From contig NC_084469.1 of NCBI RefSeq assembly GCF_027409185.1, positions 79,767,918-79,831,917 on the forward strand: a stretch of DNA of 64,000 bases, read 5' to 3'. The position numbers and the translations under genes are program-made. This DNA is from Cynocephalus volans. Its lineage: Eukaryota; Chordata; Mammalia; Dermoptera; Cynocephalidae. Shown piece by piece: positions 11,816-22,640 of this stretch. The notes under the pieces were generated by a model. It did no database searches and had not been told where the DNA came from. It saw only the letters and a program-made list of their open reading frames with translations. Position 1 is the first letter of the stretch. Each line of letters starts with the position of its first letter.

Positions 11816-12974
11816 GGTCTTGGGACTCCCAGACAGTGTGTTTCCAACTAATTCCAGCAGTTTCCATTTCCTAAAGCAGCAAGGGTGAAATTTCCTGTGG
11901 GCATAGAAGCCTTCATGGACTCTCTGAATAAGGTCATGCAAAAACATAGTTATACAGTTCTATAGCTTTTTATCATATATGTTGGATGCTGGCTCCCCAA
12001 ATATCATTAACAACCTGTTGACCAGGCAAAGTTGAGTCAATAGGTCACTGCAATGAAGGAGATACAACCTCAACAGAGCTTTGGTTGCATCTTAAAGGAG
12101 GAAGGGTAAGGTCATTTATACTGAAATTCAGAAGTCTGGTTTAAGGATGATTTTCAACGTGGCAAGAAGGGTGAGTTGGTTAGAGTTGGGTAAGGATCAG
12201 GGGATGACAGTTTAGTATTGGTGCAAACAGCAAGGTGAGGTTTTGGAGAGGAGTGTTTTAAAGAGTCTTAGAGTGTAATAAGTGTAGGGTGCTTTCTCCT
12301 GAAGAACAGATGGGTCTTTCAGGACATTCCTGTAAAGAACAATGAAGTTAACTGTGGACAAGAGAATTGCTGGACTAGTAGAGTTATGCTAGTGAAGACA
12401 ATGGCATACTAAGCAATTTGGGGCTTTAGTTCTCATCGAAGTTACACCTGTTCATTCTAAGCCAGCTGATAGAGGCAATAAGAGTAATAACGTCTGCCAC
12501 TCTATGCCAATCAGTGAACATTAGGAAGGCTGAGGAGACCTATTTTATAGCTGCCAACTCTGAAGCTCCAAAGGGCTAAGGCGCTCAACTCAAGTCCTCT
12601 ACTTTGAAGCAGGAGAAACAGGATTCAAATGCAGGTCTGTCTGTCTCTGTCTCTGCTTTCTTGTCACCCAGCTAAAAGAAAAGGAGATACAAATTACCCA
12701 TGATCCCACCACCGACAGTCAATTCCAACCTTTCGGTGATTATCCTTTTTCCTATATATATATATATGGACATACATAATTTTAGTAACAATTCAATTAT
12801 TGTCACTCAACTATCCCTAGCTCCTTCCTCAAGTCACTCTTTTTTCCTTGGTGGGCCATATCCATTGCTGCATTGTCTGGGAAAGCATTGCAAAATTCCT
12901 CTGGAAATCATCCTCTTCCACTCTCAACCCATGCCATTCAAATTAGGTTCACCAGCGCCCTCTGTCCATCCTCT
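11816..12974. other. Non-coding sequence with a (TA)n run
   Basis: No gene recognised. A (TA)7-8 run lies at 12753-12767. 12540-12650 has a faint MIR-like pattern. Confidence 0.4.
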
Positions 12975-13378
12975 CCCTGTCTAGGAGTGATCATATGGCC
13001 CACGTCTGACCTGAGCCAACGTGATTGATTCTGAGATGGGCATGCAATGCAAACCGGGTCAATGAGAGTCTTCCCAGGACTTTTTCTGAAACTGCTGGAG
13101 AAAAATGCTCACTTTTCTCCAGAATGCCTAGGTAAAGATTTGATAAACTTAAAGTTGCCAGTGGCTCTCTTTACTATCAACTGGGGAGAATTTATGTGAA
13201 ATCAAAACCCACAAAGAAGAAAGCAGGGCCAACATATAGTATTCTGACATTACCTGAGCTTCTGGATCCAGCTATGCCTGAAACCTTTTGAACACTTTTG
13301 AACTGTGCAGGTATAGGAGTCAATAAATTTCTTTTATGGCTTTAGTTAATATGAGTTAGATTCTAACCCATAAATCTA
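12975..13378 (+). mobile_element. LTR-like interspersed repeat, family Y, sense
   Basis: Contains 'gagccaacgtgattgattct', 'gggtcaatgagagtcttccc', then 'tggatccagctatgcctgaa' and a 3' part 'gtcaataaatttcttttatg' resembling the polyadenylation region of an LTR. It is the sense counterpart of the antisense copies at 6372-6878 and 24380-24940. Subfamily not assigned. Confidence 0.55.
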
Positions 13379-13489
13379 AAATCCGTATGCTTTTTCCAGT
13401 TGTTCTAAGTCCTTGGATTTCACACCAAAGGCTGAGCTATTGAGGTATAGCCCTGGAACTTTCACAAACTCACACTTTCATCATGACCA

Positions 13490-14050
13490 CTCCCTCATCA
13501 AAGTCCTTCAGCAGAAGTTTACACTGTTCAAACCTTTGTATTTTGCATAAGCTGCTTATTCTGTCCTGAATGTTCTCTTTTTGCCCAAGTCCACCTGGAG
13601 AACTCTGCCACCATCTCCTCATCTACCACTACCACCACTACCGCCATCATCACCACCACTACCGCCATCATCACCACCAGTACCACCACCACCACCACCA
13701 TCATCACCATCACCACCTTCACCATCACCACCGCCATCATCACTACCATCACCACCATCACCACTTTCACCTCCACCACCATCATTACCATCATCACCAC
13801 AACCATCAACACCACACCACTACCACCTGCACTGGGGTGATCTTGCCTTCTTTGTGCCATTTCAGAAGACCAATTACAACACTTTCCAGGGGACTTTGCA
13901 TGTTGTTTGTCCAAGTTATTTGTGCATGCACTGAACTGTGAGCTCCTTGTGAGTGGAAACTTTCTGACTTAACTCTGAGCCTCCAACAGCTTGCACATGG
14001 CCTGGTCCAGAGCAAGATCTCAGGCAGGATATGTGTACTGAGTGACAGAA
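13490..14050 (+). repeat. L2 LINE 3' region, sense, split by a (CAC/CAT)n tract
   Basis: The left part (tattctgtcctgaatgttct, ttgcccaagtccacctgg) and the right part (gaactgtgagctccttgtga, then gagcctccaacagcttgc) follow the order of the L2 3' region. A trinucleotide tract at 13625-13820 lies between them. Confidence 0.5.
13625..13820. repeat. Trinucleotide microsatellite, (CAC/CAT/TAC)n
   Basis: About 195 bases of interrupted CAC, CAT and TAC triplets. It opens all six frames, giving artificial poly-His, poly-Pro/Ser and poly-Val/Met translations; none should be taken as a protein. Confidence 0.95.
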
Positions 14051-14527
14051 CATGAGATTATGGTGAAACTCAGGTTCCTGTGCAAGAGGCTGAGGTAGGG
14101 CTCTTCGTTCCCTCCCCACCCTGACTGCCTCAGTAGCCCTAGATGCACTTGGTTCTTATCTCCCAGACTGTTGTGGGGATGACCTTTTGTCTAGGCCACC
14201 ACTCAAGCACTAGGCTGATTATAAGGAGATCCCTGATGCCCCAGTTCCAGGTAATAACAATAATTATAATAATATTATCTACCACTTTGTGCCACTCCTT
14301 GTGCAGGAGCCTGAGAGTGAAGAGTAGGCCAGGGCAAGGGTCTAGCCCAGGAGTGGCCTGCTCAGTAAACTGGGAGGCAGGCACCAGATCAATGTTCAGA
14401 TTCAATGCCCAGAGTCTTATCAAACAGAGACCAGAAGTCAGCTGATATTCATTAAATAAAATGAGCTTTATTCTCAAGCATTTACTTTTTAACCTTAGAA
14501 TTAAACCCCCTAGTAGGGTAGTTCCCA
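14051..14527. other. Non-coding sequence, no gene recognised
   Basis: Contains a short AT-rich run of TAA/AAT triplets (14254-14278). Overlapping open frames of 100 and 129 codons on opposite strands have no homology. Confidence 0.4.
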
Positions 14528-14705
14528 AATTTCAGAGTGCATCAGAAATCACCTGGAGGGCTTGTTAAAATACAGATTGCTGGACCCTCCCCCAGAGTTT
14601 CAGATTCAGTAGTTCTGGAATGGGCTGATGATCTGCATTTTTAACAAGTACCTAGGTGACACTGACACTGCTGGTCCAGGAATCCCATTTTATGAACCAC
14701 TGCTC
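14528..14705. mobile_element. hAT-Charlie MITE (MER5/MER20-type)
   Basis: Internal order 'cagaaatcacctggaggg', 'cttgttaaaatacagattgc', 'cccagagtttcagattcag', 'tttttaacaagtacctaggt' and 'gaaccactgctct' fits a common short non-autonomous hAT element of eutherians. It encodes nothing. The exact family name is from memory and uncertain. Confidence 0.7.
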
Positions 14706-15079
14706 TCCTGGGAGGTGAGTGAGAAGGTGCTGGAATTGTGGAGTGGGAAGCCCAGAAAGGACAGGAAGTCCCCACCCCATCTTCTCCCATCCTGTCCCCC
14801 ACCTGGCATCAAGGCCTTTCCAGGCCATCAGGGCAAAGGTGGGAGGCCTCGTCCAAGAGTCCAGTAGAGAGACTGGGGAGGGGGCTGGGCGGATCCTACC
14901 TGGGGAAGGAGCAGATCCCCAGGGGGCCCTCCTGTTTAGCCAACAAACAGAAGGGGCTAAATCCCCAACCAGACCTGCTTTTTTGAGTAAATACGTTGCA
15001 GGACTGCCTGTGTAAACATGCATTGTCTACTGGTGGATTAAGATTGAGCAGGAGCTGGGTTTTTTTCTTTCCTTCTTTT
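14706..15079. other. Non-coding sequence, no gene recognised
   Basis: GC-rich unique sequence ending in a T-rich tract (15057-15097) with no adjacent SINE body. Confidence 0.4.
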
Positions 15080-15370
15080 TTTTTTTTTTTTCCCCCTCCA
15101 AGCACTGAGAAAAGCCATTAAGGGATTAACACCCCGATTTATGAAAATGGAGGATGATAAAGGAACAATGGGTGACAGCATTGTGTAAACGACATTGATT
15201 CATTTCAGAGACAGGGCTGTTAACTGGGAGAAATGGAGAAATAAATGGAACAATGAGGAGATGCTTTTACCAGCTTGTCATTAATTAGCCGAGAGTACAA
15301 TTGTTTTATTGTCCTTTTTGAAAAATACAAAATTGGTAGGAAAATACAAGCACTGAGCAAATCGATTACT
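15080..15370. promoter_or_regulatory. Candidate regulatory block with SOX- and homeodomain-like motifs
   Basis: Repeat-free block with AACAATGG at 15164-15171 and a second 'aacaatgag' near 15249 (SOX-type cores). TTAATTAG at 15281-15288 is homeodomain-type, and 'attgttttattgtcc' lies near 15299-15313. The mix of SOX and TAATTA cores in low-GC unique DNA between GC-rich flanks is enhancer-like. Function is inferred only. Confidence 0.35.
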
Positions 15371-16229
15371 CTGTGTCACAGGCTGACATCTGCTTTCCTT
15401 TTCTCCTGAAGCTCGCCTCCGGAAGTGGCTGAGGGAGGAAGAAGAACTTTCCCCTGGCAGAAGGATCTTGTGGGGTTTGGGAATGATATGAGCCCCCCGC
15501 CACCAAGGACACCCCAAACTTCTTGGCAGTGAAGGGAGGCCTCTAAGTTGGGGGGTTTAAGCTGGAAACCCTTCCTCGGTCTTTTTCTGGCCTTTGCCAG
15601 AGAGGGAGTGAGGGGCTGGAAGGTGGGGGAGAGTGGGGCTGCCCTGGGAGGGTCCTGGCAGATGGTGGGAAAGGACAAGGAGCTTGCAGAATGGAAGGCA
15701 AGCTTCAGGGGGCACAGAGGCCGACACAGTTGTCCCCACATGCTAGGTGGGTTGGCCAATGCAGCTCTCCAGGCCTGGATGAGGTCCCCTTTCCACTCAT
15801 TTCCTCCACAACTGGGAGCTGAAGTGTCTGAACTATGCCCACGCTTGGATGCTGGGAATGAAAAGGCTTCTCCTGGCAGGGAAAGTGGGCTGAGATCAGA
15901 CTGTGTGTCCTGACGGCAGTGACTTCTCCCCAGAGCCGCAGGCAGTGCCAGCCCTGCTTTGTGGGCCCAGGAGGGCTCCTGTTCATGTGAGCTAGAGGAC
16001 AGAGGCATGGCATGGGCTGAGGGCCACAGAGACCCGTGGGATGGACACACAGAATGTTCGTGGGGAATTCAGATGGGATAAGGCCAGGCACATGCAGCCT
16101 GGATTGTCCTCACCCAGTGTGCCGGGCAGGGGTGCTGCTGTGGAGAGGAGAGAGGCTGCTTGAATCCAATCCTGGTGACCCCTCCAATTGAAAGGTCTGT
16201 TTGCAAATCTGAGCACTCACGTTTGGACT
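15371..16229. other. GC-rich non-coding sequence with a long chance ORF
   Basis: A minus-strand open frame of 224 codons (16050-15376) runs through this GC-rich block. It is Ser/Pro-rich, with no recognisable domain, no periodic hydrophobicity and overlapping open frames in other phases (for example 121 codons on the plus strand at 15548-15913). I treat it as non-coding. Confidence 0.5.
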
Positions 16230-16545
16230 GTAACCTGTCAGATACAGAAGAATTGGCCAACTGGTGCTATTTCAAGACAGAGTCAAACAATCACACAAAG
16301 GGTTAATGGCAATTACAAAGAAAAGGAGCTCACAGAAACAGTTTGCCTGGCCAAGAAACTGTAAACAGCTTTCCCATTGTCTTTGCCTTCTGTGACTATT
16401 GGTCATTGTTTGGCCTTTAATCTGGAGACACTATAGATATAAATATAGCTATCTTTATAGCATTGTATCTTTACAGCCCAAGATAAAACAATGCATCTTT
16501 GTACCTCTAATCTTCATATTTATATAAAGATATCTTTATTTGGGA
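16230..16545. promoter_or_regulatory. Candidate regulatory block with a GATA-motif cluster
   Basis: Within about 90 bases lie CTATCT (16449-16454, complement AGATAG), TATCTT (16466-16471), AGATAA (16481-16486) and the palindrome AAGATATCTT (16527-16536). Just upstream are 'ggcaattaca' and 'actattggtcattgtttggc'. No repeat family is recognised. Clustered WGATAR-type sites suggest, but do not prove, a GATA-factor enhancer. Confidence 0.35.
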
Positions 16546-16604
16546 AGGTTATGTATGTGCATCTCACACATGAATGTTGACCGATCATAAACTTTTAGGC
16601 ATTC

Positions 16605-17205
16605 ATACCCCATGTTCAGTGTCTCCCATGTGCCAGGCACTGCTCTAGTACTGGGTATACAGCAGCAAACAAAGGGAGAGCCCACCCTCCACCCCCAATC
16701 CCACTCCCCAGAGAATTTACACTGCCAGATATAAAACCAGGAAATAAGCAAGTACATAATCACAGAAATAGGTCAGATAATAACGAAGAAAAGTGAAGCA
16801 GGTTGAAGAGGTAGGGAGTGTGGGCGGAGATGCTGCTTTATCTGCAGGGGTCAGGGGAGGCCTCGAGGATAAGCTGACCATGGAGCAGAAGCCTGGGCTA
16901 GGGGAAGGATGTTCCAGGCAGAGGGCAAAGCAGGTGCTAAGGCCTGGCAGCAGGCGCACGCTTGGTGGGTTTGAAGCACAGAAAAAGCCAACAAGGCCGG
17001 AGCAGTGAGCAAAAGCAACAGAGTCCAAGACAGTGTCTGAGGGGGCAGGGAGTGGGTGAAGATCAGGGGCCTGCTGGCTTTGATGTTTACTCAGAGGGTG
17101 GTGGGGCCCCTGGAGGACCGTAAGCAGAGGAGTGACATGATCTGATGTACTAGTTAACAGGATCATTCTGGCTTCAACATGTGGAATAAAACAAAGACCC
17201 TGAGT
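16605..17205 (-). repeat. L2 LINE fragment, antisense, long
   Basis: Follows the antisense L2 3' order over about 600 bp: 'gtgccaggcactgctctagt', 'ggtatacagcagcaaaca', then 'gaggcctcgaggataagctg', 'ggatgttccaggcagaggg', 'aagcaggtgctaaggcctgg', 'gcagaggagtgacatgatct' and 'ggatcattctggcttc'. Open frames within it (for example 172 codons on the minus strand) are incidental. Confidence 0.85.
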
Positions 17206-18189
17206 ACATTTTATATCCTCAACTAGACCACACATCTCTCTCAGGTACCTTCAGGAGCCAGGCAGCAGTAAAGGAAATAAACAACTGAGAATGGAGAAGA
17301 ATGTGGCAAACAGGAGCCTGCCTGCTGGTCTACAGGGGCAACCACTACTCAGCTCTGCTGCTTGATGAACTTGAGAGAGATGAGCATGTGGTGGACATAT
17401 CATCTTTAAAGTGAGGCTGGATTTTCAAGTGAGCTCCCCTGATTTTAAACTGTGTACAGTTAAACAAAGCAAACTTGAGGCCAGATTCTCCCACAAGCCA
17501 GTAGTTTATACTCTACCCTGGATCTCTTATCAGGCAAGGAGAATTCATACAACACATTTTTTTGCTTTTTATTGCATGGCTGCCGGGAAACTAAGAGATG
17601 AATTTAATTTTAAAGCATTGTAACTATACTGCATACAATTCTTGGCAAAATCTTCTCTCTTCTTCCATTTCTCATAGTTTAATATGATTTTTAAATGTCC
17701 AGTTAAAAACTGTGTGCATTTTATTATAAGCAACCTCAAATTATGTTAAATGTGGAATAAATGCTAACAAAATTAAATTGTAAGAGAGAAGCTACTATGA
17801 CCACACTCCTTTGTAACCATGTTTTATAGGTACTCAGGAAAAAGAAAAAGAGCAACCTGCCTGCTACTTTGATTCCCTAAAAAGGCATCTCCAACTCATG
17901 ACACTTGGAACCCATGCAAACCATATAGATCAGGGAGCGGAAAGCATTTGCATCTCGTGTGCCAATTCTGGTCAGCTGGAAGTGGCTGCCAAAATCACTT
18001 GTGTTAAGGAGGAATCTGAAGCCATGCTTAAGCTCAGTAGGAAAGTGCAGCCTGGTGGATTAGGGATGCCTGCTGTCAACAGAGGTTAGGCCTTTTTCCA
18101 TCCTATGGGGAGGACAGGGCTGATGTTATCCCACTCCCTTCTAATAGAATTGCATACAAGGGTCGAGGTGAAATCAAAGGCCACCAACG
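17206..18189. other. Non-coding sequence, no gene recognised
   Basis: AT-rich unique sequence without recognisable repeats or exons. Confidence 0.45.
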
Positions 18190-18319
18190 GCAGGCTGGTG
18201 GAGCTACAGGATCTTGGATGAGTCTCTCAATTCTCTGGGCCTCAGTTTCCTCATCTGTTAATATGGAGGTGGTAACAGCAGTATCCACCTCATAGAATTG
18301 CTTTGAAGATTAAATAGGT
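18190..18319 (+). repeat. MIR SINE fragment
   Basis: Sense MIR: 'gatgagtctctcaattctct', 'ggcctcagtttcctcatctg', 'tccacctcatagaattgctt' and 'gaagattaaatagg'. Its downstream end is interrupted by the L1 insertion that starts at 18336; the target duplication begins in its last bases. Confidence 0.85.
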
Positions 18320-18335
18320 AATATATGTGAATTAT
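18320..18335. repeat. Target-site duplication of L1 copy 1 (left)
   Basis: AATATATGTGAATTAT, identical to 22001-22016. It is followed by 8 T residues (18338-18345), the complement of a short poly(A). Confidence 0.85.
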
Positions 18336-18345
18336 TATTTTTTTT

Positions 18346-18766
18346 CCAAAGTAAATGCACTTACAGTGAGCAAAATAAAATATGCATGTCTGAGATAAGA
18401 TAGCTTTCCAGGTAAATTTGGGCTTTGAGAATGTAAAAGAACTAAAGTTTCTAAATTAAGATTTAAGATTTTAAAATTCCATTTATGAGTAAGAGCTACA
18501 ATAGCTTAGAATCATTTTACAATCTAAGTGTACCCAGAATACTTTTTCTTTAATTTCAAGGGTTTATATATTGTTCAGTAAGATTCCTTAAGTGTTTCCT
18601 TTTCTCTTCCGCCATTCCCCTCTCCATCCCCAAAAGCAGTTTCTTATCCATATTTTGGCAGATCAGTTTTAAAAAGAAAAGAAAAAAACATACATAATTA
18701 CAACTTATAAGTATGTTGTGGAAATATATATAACTACAGAATCACCTGCATCACATCTAACATATC

Positions 18767-18772
<6 letters not shown>
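18346..18772 (-). other. Probable 3' transduction carried by L1 copy 1
   Basis: This ~430-bp segment lies between the poly(A) complement next to the left duplication and the L1 3' end. It has no L1 similarity, and the equivalent position in copy 2 holds different sequence. The simplest reading is that transcription of the source L1 read through into its 3' flank and the flank was inserted with it. A (TG)12 run (18773-18796) separates it from the L1 end. No AATAAA or ATTAAA is visible just upstream of the terminal A-run on the minus strand, which weakens the case. Confidence 0.55.
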
Positions 18773-18797
<25 letters not shown>

Positions 18798-18971
18798 TTT
18801 AATTTTATTTAGTCGATATACAATGTGGTTGATTAATGTTGCCCATTACCGAAACCTCCCTCCCTCCTCCCTCTCCCCCCTCCCACCCAACAATGTCCTT
18901 TCTGTTTGCTTGTCATATCAGTTTCAAGGAATTGTAGTTGTTATGTCTTCTTCCCACCCCCCACCCCCCCG

Positions 18972-19021
<50 letters not shown>

Positions 19022-19035
19022 TTATTTATTTATTT

Positions 19036-22000
19036 TTAGCTCCCACCAATAAGTGAGAACATGTGGTATTTCTCTTTCTGTGCCTGACTTGTTTCACTTA
19101 ATATAATTCTCTCAAGGTCCATCCATCTTGTTGCAAATGGCAGTATTTCATTCATTTTTATAGCTGAGTAGTATTCCATTGTGTAGATATACCACATTTT
19201 CTGTATCCACTCATCCAATGATGGACATTTGGGCTGGTTCCAACTCTTGGCTATTGTAAAGAGTGCTGCAATGAACATTGGGGAACAGGTATACCTTCAG
19301 CTTGATGATTTCCATTCCTCTGGGTATATTCCCAACAGTGGGATAGCTGGGTCGTATGGTAGATCTATCTGCAATTGTTTGAGGAACCTCCATACCATTT
19401 TCCATAGAGGCTGCACCATTTTGCAGTCCCACCAACAATGGATGAGAGTTCCTTTTTCTCTGCAACCTCGCCAGCATTTATCGTTCAGAGTCTTTTGGAT
19501 TTTAGCCATCCTAACTGGGGTTAGATGGTATCTCAGTGTGGTTTTGATTTGCATTTCCCGGATGCTGAGTGATGTTGAGCATTTTTTCATATGTCTGTTG
19601 GCCATTTGTATATCTTCCTTAGAGAAATGCCTACTTAGCTCTTTTGCCCATTTTTTAATTGGGTTGCTTGTTTTTTTCTTGTAAAGTTGTTTGAGTTCCT
19701 TGTATATTCTGGATATTAATCCTTTGTCAGATGTATATTTTGCAAATATTTTCTCCCACTCTGTTGGTTGTCTTTTAACTCTGTTAATTGTTTCTTTTGC
19801 TGGGCAGAAGCTCTTTAGTTTGATATAACCCCATTTGTTTATTTTTCCTTTGGTTGCCCGTGCTTTTGGGGTCATATTCATGAAGTCTGTGTCCAGTCCT
19901 ATTTCCTGAAGTGTCTCTCCTATGTTTTCTTTAAGAAGTTTTATTGTTTCAGGGTATATATTTAATTCTTTAATCCATTTTGAGTTGACTGTACTGTATG
20001 GTGAAAGGTATGGGTCTAGTTTCATTCTCCTGCATATTGATATCCAGTTCTCCCAGCACCATTTGCTAAAGTAGCAGTCTCTTCCCCAGTGTACAGGCTT
20101 GGTGCCTTTGTCAAAGATCAGATGGCTGCAGGTGTGTGGGTTGATTTCTGGATTCTCTCTTCTATTCCATTGATCAGTGTGTCTGTTTTTATGCCAGTAC
20201 CATACTGTTTTGGTTATTATAGCTTTGTAGTATAGCTTAAAGTCAGGTAGTGTTATGCCTCCAGCTTTATTTTTTTTGCTCAGCATTGCTTTGGCTATGC
20301 GTGGTCTTTTGTTAGTCCATATAAATGTCCGGATAGTTCTTTCCATTTCTGAGAAAAATGTCATTGGAATTTTGATGGGGATTGCATTAAATTTGTATAT
20401 CACTTTGGGTAGTATGGACATTTTCACTATGTTGATTCTTCCAATCCAAGAGCATGGGATATCTTTCCATCTTCTTGTATCCTCTCTAATTTCTCTCAGC
20501 AGTGGTTTGTAGTTCTCATTATAGAGATTTTTCACCTCCTTGGTTAACTCAATTCCTAAGTATTTTATTTTTTTGGTGGCTATTGTAAATGGGCAGGCTT
20601 TCTTGATTTCTCCTTCTGCATGTTCACTGTTGGAGAAAAGAAATGCTACTGATTTTTGTGTGTTGATTTTGTGTCCTGCTACTGTGCTGAAATCATTTAT
20701 CACCTCCAAGAATTTTTTTGTAGAGGCTTTAGGCTGTTCGATATATAGGATCATGTCATCTGCAAACAGGGACAGTTTGACTTCATCTTTTCCAATCTGA
20801 ATGCCCTTTATTTCCTTCTCTTCTCTGATAGCTCTGGCTAGTACTTCCAACACTTTGTTGAATAGGAGTGGTGAGAGTGGGCATCCTTCGCTAGTTCTTG
20901 TTTTTAAAGGAAAAACTTTCAGTTTTTCCCCATTCAAGATGATATTGGCAGTGGGTTTGTCATATATGGCTTTAATTATGATGAGATACTTTCCATCTAT
21001 ACCTAACTTATAGAGGGTCTTTGTCATGAATGAGTGTTGAATTTTATCAAATGCTTTTTCAGCATCTATAGAGACGATCATATGGTCCTTGTGTTTGACT
21101 TTATTAATATGGTGTATCACATTTATCTATTTGCGTATGTTGAACCAACCTTGCCTCCCTGGGATGAATCCCACTTGATCGTGCTGAATAATTTTACGTA
21201 TGTGTTGCTGTATTCTGTTTGCTAGTATTTTAGTGAGGATTTTTGCATCTATATTCATCAAGGATATCGGCCTGTAGTTTTCTTTTTTGGTTATATCTTT
21301 ACCTGGTTTTGGTATCAGGATGATGTTTGCTTCATAGAATGAGTTTGGGAGATTTGCGTCTGTTTCAATCTTTTGGAATAGTTTGTAAAGAATCGGTGTC
21401 AATTCCTCTTTGAAGGTTTGGTAAAATTCTGCTGTGAATCCATCTGGTCCTGGGCTTTTCTTTGTTGGGAGCCTTCTGATAACAGCTTCAATCTCCTTTA
21501 TTGTTATTGGTCTGTTCAGATTTTCTACATCTTCATGGCTCAGTTTTGGGAGCTTGTGTGTGTCCAGAAATTTATCCATTTCCTCCAGATTTTGAGACTT
21601 GTTGGCATATAGTTGTTTATAGCAGTCTCAAATGATTCCTTGTATTTCAGATGAATCAGTTGTAATATCACCTTTTTCATTTCTAATTTTTGTTATTTGA
21701 ATCTTCTCTCTTCTTTTTTTTGTTAGCCATGCTAATGGTTTGTCAATTTTATTTATCTTTTCAAAAAACCAACTTTTTGATTCGTTGATCTTTTGTATTG
21801 TTTTTTGGGTTTCAATTTCATTAAGTTCTGCTCTGATCTTAATGATTTCTTTCCGTCTGCTAACTTTAGGTTTGGATTGTTCTTGTTTATCTAGATCTTT
21901 AAGGTTAAGTGTTAGGTTGTTCACTTGCCATCTTTCCATTCTTCTGAGGTGAGCATTTAATGCAATAAATTTCCCCCTTAATACTGCTTTTGCAGTATCC
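19036..22000 (-). pseudogene. L1 ORF2 (reverse transcriptase) fragment, three stops, no frameshift
   Basis: About 988 codons of ORF2p, lacking the N-terminal endonuclease and the start, read in one continuous minus-strand frame to the natural stop at 19036. ORF2p nicks target DNA and reverse-transcribes L1 RNA. Visible landmarks are the finger motif around [12 protein letters not shown], the RT catalytic FADD (near 20755), the C-terminal Cys-rich CWRGC..HCWWDC segment, and the terminal SLIGGS. Only three in-frame stops break it: TGA at 21630-21628 and TGA at 19299-19297, each CGA in copy 2 and so CpG decay, and TAG at 21129-21127 (TCA in copy 2). The absence of frameshifts implies a moderately young insertion. 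It is inactive because of truncation and the stops. Confidence 0.92.
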
Positions 22001-22016
22001 AATATATGTGAATTAT
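22001..22016. repeat. Target-site duplication of L1 copy 1 (right)
   Basis: Identical to 18320-18335 at 16 of 16 bases. It starts exactly where similarity to L1 copy 2 ends (after 'tgcagtatcc'). Confidence 0.85.
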
Positions 22017-22084
22017 AATCACACTCAGCACTTAAGAAGAGAATTATTAGCTTTTGTGATTATTATTTTTAATTGATAGTTATT

Positions 22085-22640
22085 CTTTTGGTTCCCTAGT
22101 TTAACTTCTTTCTTATTTGGAGGAAATTGCCCACTTTCTGGGTCATGGAAGAGCAAAGTCCACCCCCTTCAGCAGAGGATAAAAATGGCAGATATTCACC
22201 CTCCCAGGATCCCTTGCAGCTGGGGCAGAGGCATGTAACCTTTGTTCCACCAATCAGAAACATTGACCCCATATTATTAATCAGATCCCTGCAATACAAA
22301 AAGGATGGGATTGGGCAGCATTCTTGGGACAGTGGTGGCCTTTGCAGCAAGAACTCATCTCTGGAGCAGCTGTGGCAGAGGCTAGAAGAGCAGCTGGTGG
22401 GGTCACCCCAGCAGTGTCAACATAGTGGTGCATAGAAGTGGTGGCATTAGTGCCCTCACCAACCTTCCTATGAGATGACTGGGACAGTCCCCTGGCTGTT
22501 TGGCCTCTGAGCCTGGCTGTCCTGCTCTCCTAGGGATATGGTAAGCCACCCATACTCTTGAATTTACTTCTTTTCTGCTTAAGTCAGCCAGAGACTGTTT
22601 CTGTTACTTGCCATTAAGAACCTTTCCTGATACAGTAATG
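22085..22640 (+). mobile_element. LTR-like interspersed repeat, sense
   Basis: Contains 'atcccttgcagctggggcag', 'gcatgtaacctttgttccac', 'caatcagaaacattgacc' and a 3' part '..tttctgcttaagtcagccag', 'agactgtttctgttacttgc', 'cattaagaacctttcctgat' ending near ACAG. This is the layout of eutherian MaLR/ERVL-like LTRs (family Y relatives). Subfamily unassigned. Confidence 0.55.

Larger units (their letters stand above)
18336..22000 (-). mobile_element. L1 retrotransposon copy 1, 5'-truncated, minus strand
   Basis: A single minus-strand insertion bounded by perfect 16-bp duplications (18320-18335 and 22001-22016). On the minus strand it runs from within ORF2 (5' truncation at 22000), through ORF2, to a 3' UTR of about 240 bp (19035 down to ~18797). 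About 430 bp of non-L1 sequence and a short poly(A) complement (18338-18345) follow. It matches copy 2 (43668-47545) closely, with roughly 4 differences in 60 bases where sampled. The 3' UTR has a G-rich polypurine run (minus strand of 18856-18888) and a CA microsatellite (18975-19018). Confidence 0.92.

Noticed and set aside
13528..13941. Poly-His, poly-Pro/Ser and poly-Val/Met open frames
   Set aside because: All arise from the (CAC/CAT)n microsatellite read in different frames.
15057..15097. T-rich tract as a retrotransposon tail
   Set aside because: No element body or target duplication recognised on either side.
15376..16050. 224-codon open frame on the minus strand
   Set aside because: GC-rich Ser/Pro-biased translation without domains, with overlapping long frames in other phases. 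Length is within chance for such composition in 64 kb.
16717..17235. 172-codon minus-strand frame
   Set aside because: Runs through an antisense L2 fragment; no domain recognised.
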